Origin: JBLHGU01 sp047615875
GTDB lineage: Bacteria; Pseudomonadota; Gammaproteobacteria; Arenicellales; CAJQKF01
DNA: 8,275 bases
NCBI GenBank assembly: GCA_047615875.1
Contig: JBLHGU010000229.1
Coordinates: 1-8,275 of the forward strand
Direction of reading: 5' to 3'
Shown: one piece after another, positions 7,730-8,275 of the stretch
How positions within the stretch are numbered: the first letter of the stretch is position 1
Layout of the letters: the number at the start of each line of letters is the position of its first letter
The notes under the pieces: model-generated
Seen by the model: only the letters and a program-made list of their open reading frames with translations
Database searches by the model: none
Told to the model about the DNA's origin: nothing
Program-made: the position numbers and the translations under genes

Positions 7730-7896
7730 AACAGTGCGGGTTACTGAGAAGTAGGCATTTTCCCGAACCCTACCAAATGGGCATTCCGAGTTTGGCTCAT
7801 GGTCAACAACACAATCGCAGTATTGCGGATGATTACACTAGCATCACCAGCTTTTGCTAACCAATTAAAGGCCAAACAACAAAAGGCCTGCGCCAA

Positions 7897-7923
7897 CCGC
7901 TGCGTGACTAAATCACGCAACGG
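7897..7923. repeat. Strong stem-loop in the intergenic region
   Basis: CCG-C-TGCGTGA, loop CTAAA, TCACGCA-A-CGG gives ten base pairs around one mismatch. It is not followed by a T-run on either strand. Role unknown. Confidence 0.5.
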
Positions 7924-8040
7924 TCCCTTGCAACGAGCCCTTGAATAAGATTGGTATGCGGCGCTAGACAATGGCCCGGAGACTGTGGTTGTAGCTAGCA
8001 GGAGCAATAGCCCTGACACATTGCATCACAGACAAGCAAC

Positions 8041-8063
8041 TAAAAAGTGTGCGCTTTGCACAC
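8041..8063 (-). terminator. Rho-independent terminator for leftward transcription
   Basis: On the minus strand, GTGTGC, loop AAAGC, GCACAC is followed at once by TTTTTA. The 6-bp stem is short but the T-run is well placed. It would stop transcripts running leftward from beyond 8063, insulating the secreted-protein gene from convergent transcription. Confidence 0.5.
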
Positions 8064-8111
8064 TCAGGGTTGCACAGGCCCCACCCTCACAAGAAAGTTT
8101 CCCATGCACCC

Positions 8112-8143
8112 AAAGGAGGAGTATGACCGTGGTTTGGGGGAGC
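8112..8143 (+). pseudogene. Ribosome binding site and first codons of a gene cut by an insertion
   Basis: AAAGGAGG (8112-8119) is the strongest ribosome binding site in the window. It precedes ATG at 8123 (spacing 3) and an in-frame GTG at 8129 (spacing 9). The frame reads MTVVWGS and then runs into the terminal inverted repeat at 8144, stopping soon after (LGLST*). I infer a host gene whose 5' end was interrupted here. Its identity cannot be told from seven codons. Confidence 0.5.
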
Positions 8144-8180
8144 TTGGGTCTATCTACATAAAGGTACGTAACCCACCATA
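8144..8180. repeat. Tn3-type terminal inverted repeat, left end (IRL) of a second insertion
   Basis: It reads TTGGGTCTATC, variable bases, AAAGGTACGTAA, CCCA, CCATA, and is an inverted match (30 of 37) to 5129-5165. The outer GGGTC end faces left, so the element extends rightward. The five host bases before it are GGAGC (8139-8143), the expected target duplication. Confidence 0.78.
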
Positions 8181-8275
8181 TTAAACACAAGAAATCAGGC
8201 TCTCACGTGAATATTGCCTATCTCAACCCACATAACAGCCTAAATATGAACGTGAGAAACCATCAAATTCCTATG
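8177..8275 (+). repeat. 99-bp perfect direct repeat, copy 2, ending at the window edge
   Basis: Identical to 5034-5132. It starts right inside the terminal repeat at 8144-8180 and runs to the last base. The true repeat probably continues beyond the window. Confidence 0.95.

Larger units (their letters stand above)
7667..8111. other. About 450 bp without a convincing gene, rich in hairpins
   Basis: After the TAG of the secreted-protein gene there are stem-loops at 7713-7729, 7869-7889 and 7897-7923, and a leftward terminator-like hairpin at 8041-8063. No rightward hairpin is followed by a clear T-run, so the terminator of the secreted-protein gene is not obvious. The only sizeable reading frame (92 codons, minus, 8019-7741) starts at GTG with no ribosome binding site and has no recognisable motif. 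I do not call it. Confidence 0.6.
8144..8275. mobile_element. TIME-like miniature element derived from the same transposon type (partial)
   Basis: The terminal repeat at 8144-8180 is joined directly to the last 11 codons and trailer of the resolvase gene (8177-8275). The transposase, res site and most of the resolvase are missing. This is the structure of Tn3-derived inverted-repeat miniature elements: two ends kept, interior deleted, mobilised in trans. The right terminal repeat would follow just past the window, for a total near 165 bp if it mirrors 5133-5165. Alternatives are a longer deletion derivative or an assembly join. Confidence 0.6.

Noticed and set aside
7741..8019. A 92-codon minus-strand frame with a hydrophobic start (MSGLLLLLATTT)
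   Set aside because: It starts at GTG without a ribosome binding site, has a leftward terminator-like hairpin just upstream, and shows no recognisable motif or conserved-looking composition.
5034..8176. Reading the segment between the direct repeats as a classic composite transposon or an integron-type cassette
   Set aside because: The inverted-repeat ends point outward from two separate insertions into host DNA. The segment lacks its own mobility gene, and the repeat has no attC-like core. The bases next to the two ends (TAGTG and GGAGC) differ.

Overview
The window is a patchwork accessory region of a bacterial, probably gammaproteobacterial, chromosome. This assignment is an inference from gene style: a divergent Tn3-family tnpA/tnpR pair, a type I sulfatase with its formylglycine-generating partner, and a large Sec-exported beta-sandwich protein. 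The sulfatase pair is typical of marine or particle-associated bacteria that degrade sulfated compounds. No rRNA, tRNA, CRISPR array or replication origin was recognised.

Layout from left to right. Positions 1-526 (minus) hold the N-terminal half of a formylglycine-generating enzyme, cut by the window edge. It overlaps by 8 bp the end of a type I sulfatase gene (519 to about 1646, minus). That sulfatase is doubly broken: its 5' half, with the modified-cysteine motif, is gone, and a one-base frameshift lies near 944. At about 1645 the sulfatase is fused directly to the 3' part of a Tn3-family transposase gene (1645-4281, minus). The transposase is a pseudogene with three in-frame nonsense codons and no frameshift, and it lacks the last ~110-120 codons. 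A short AT-rich region (4282-4431), the likely res site, separates it from an apparently intact divergent serine resolvase (4432-5067, plus). The transposon ends with a terminal inverted repeat at 5129-5165.

From 5166 the sequence appears to be host DNA again. It starts with a 22-codon remnant that looks like the end of a subtilase, then a 780-residue secreted protein of unknown function (5324-7666). About 450 bp without a convincing gene follows, and then the ribosome binding site and first codons of another gene (from 8123). That gene is cut at 8144 by a second insertion. The second insertion carries an inverted-repeat partner (8144-8180) fused directly to the last 11 codons and trailer of the resolvase gene. 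It looks like an internally deleted, non-autonomous miniature derivative of the same Tn3-type transposon (a TIME-like element). The window stops inside it.

Taken together, a now-dead transposon and a miniature relative have interrupted at least two, and probably three, host genes. The sulfatase/activator operon, the protease tail and the truncated gene start are all casualties. The resolvase and the secreted protein are the only complete, plausible coding sequences. The 99-bp direct repeat ending exactly at the last base suggests that the window edge is an assembly break at a repeat. I do not see a clear new multi-gene system; the most novel items are the miniature element and the secreted protein.
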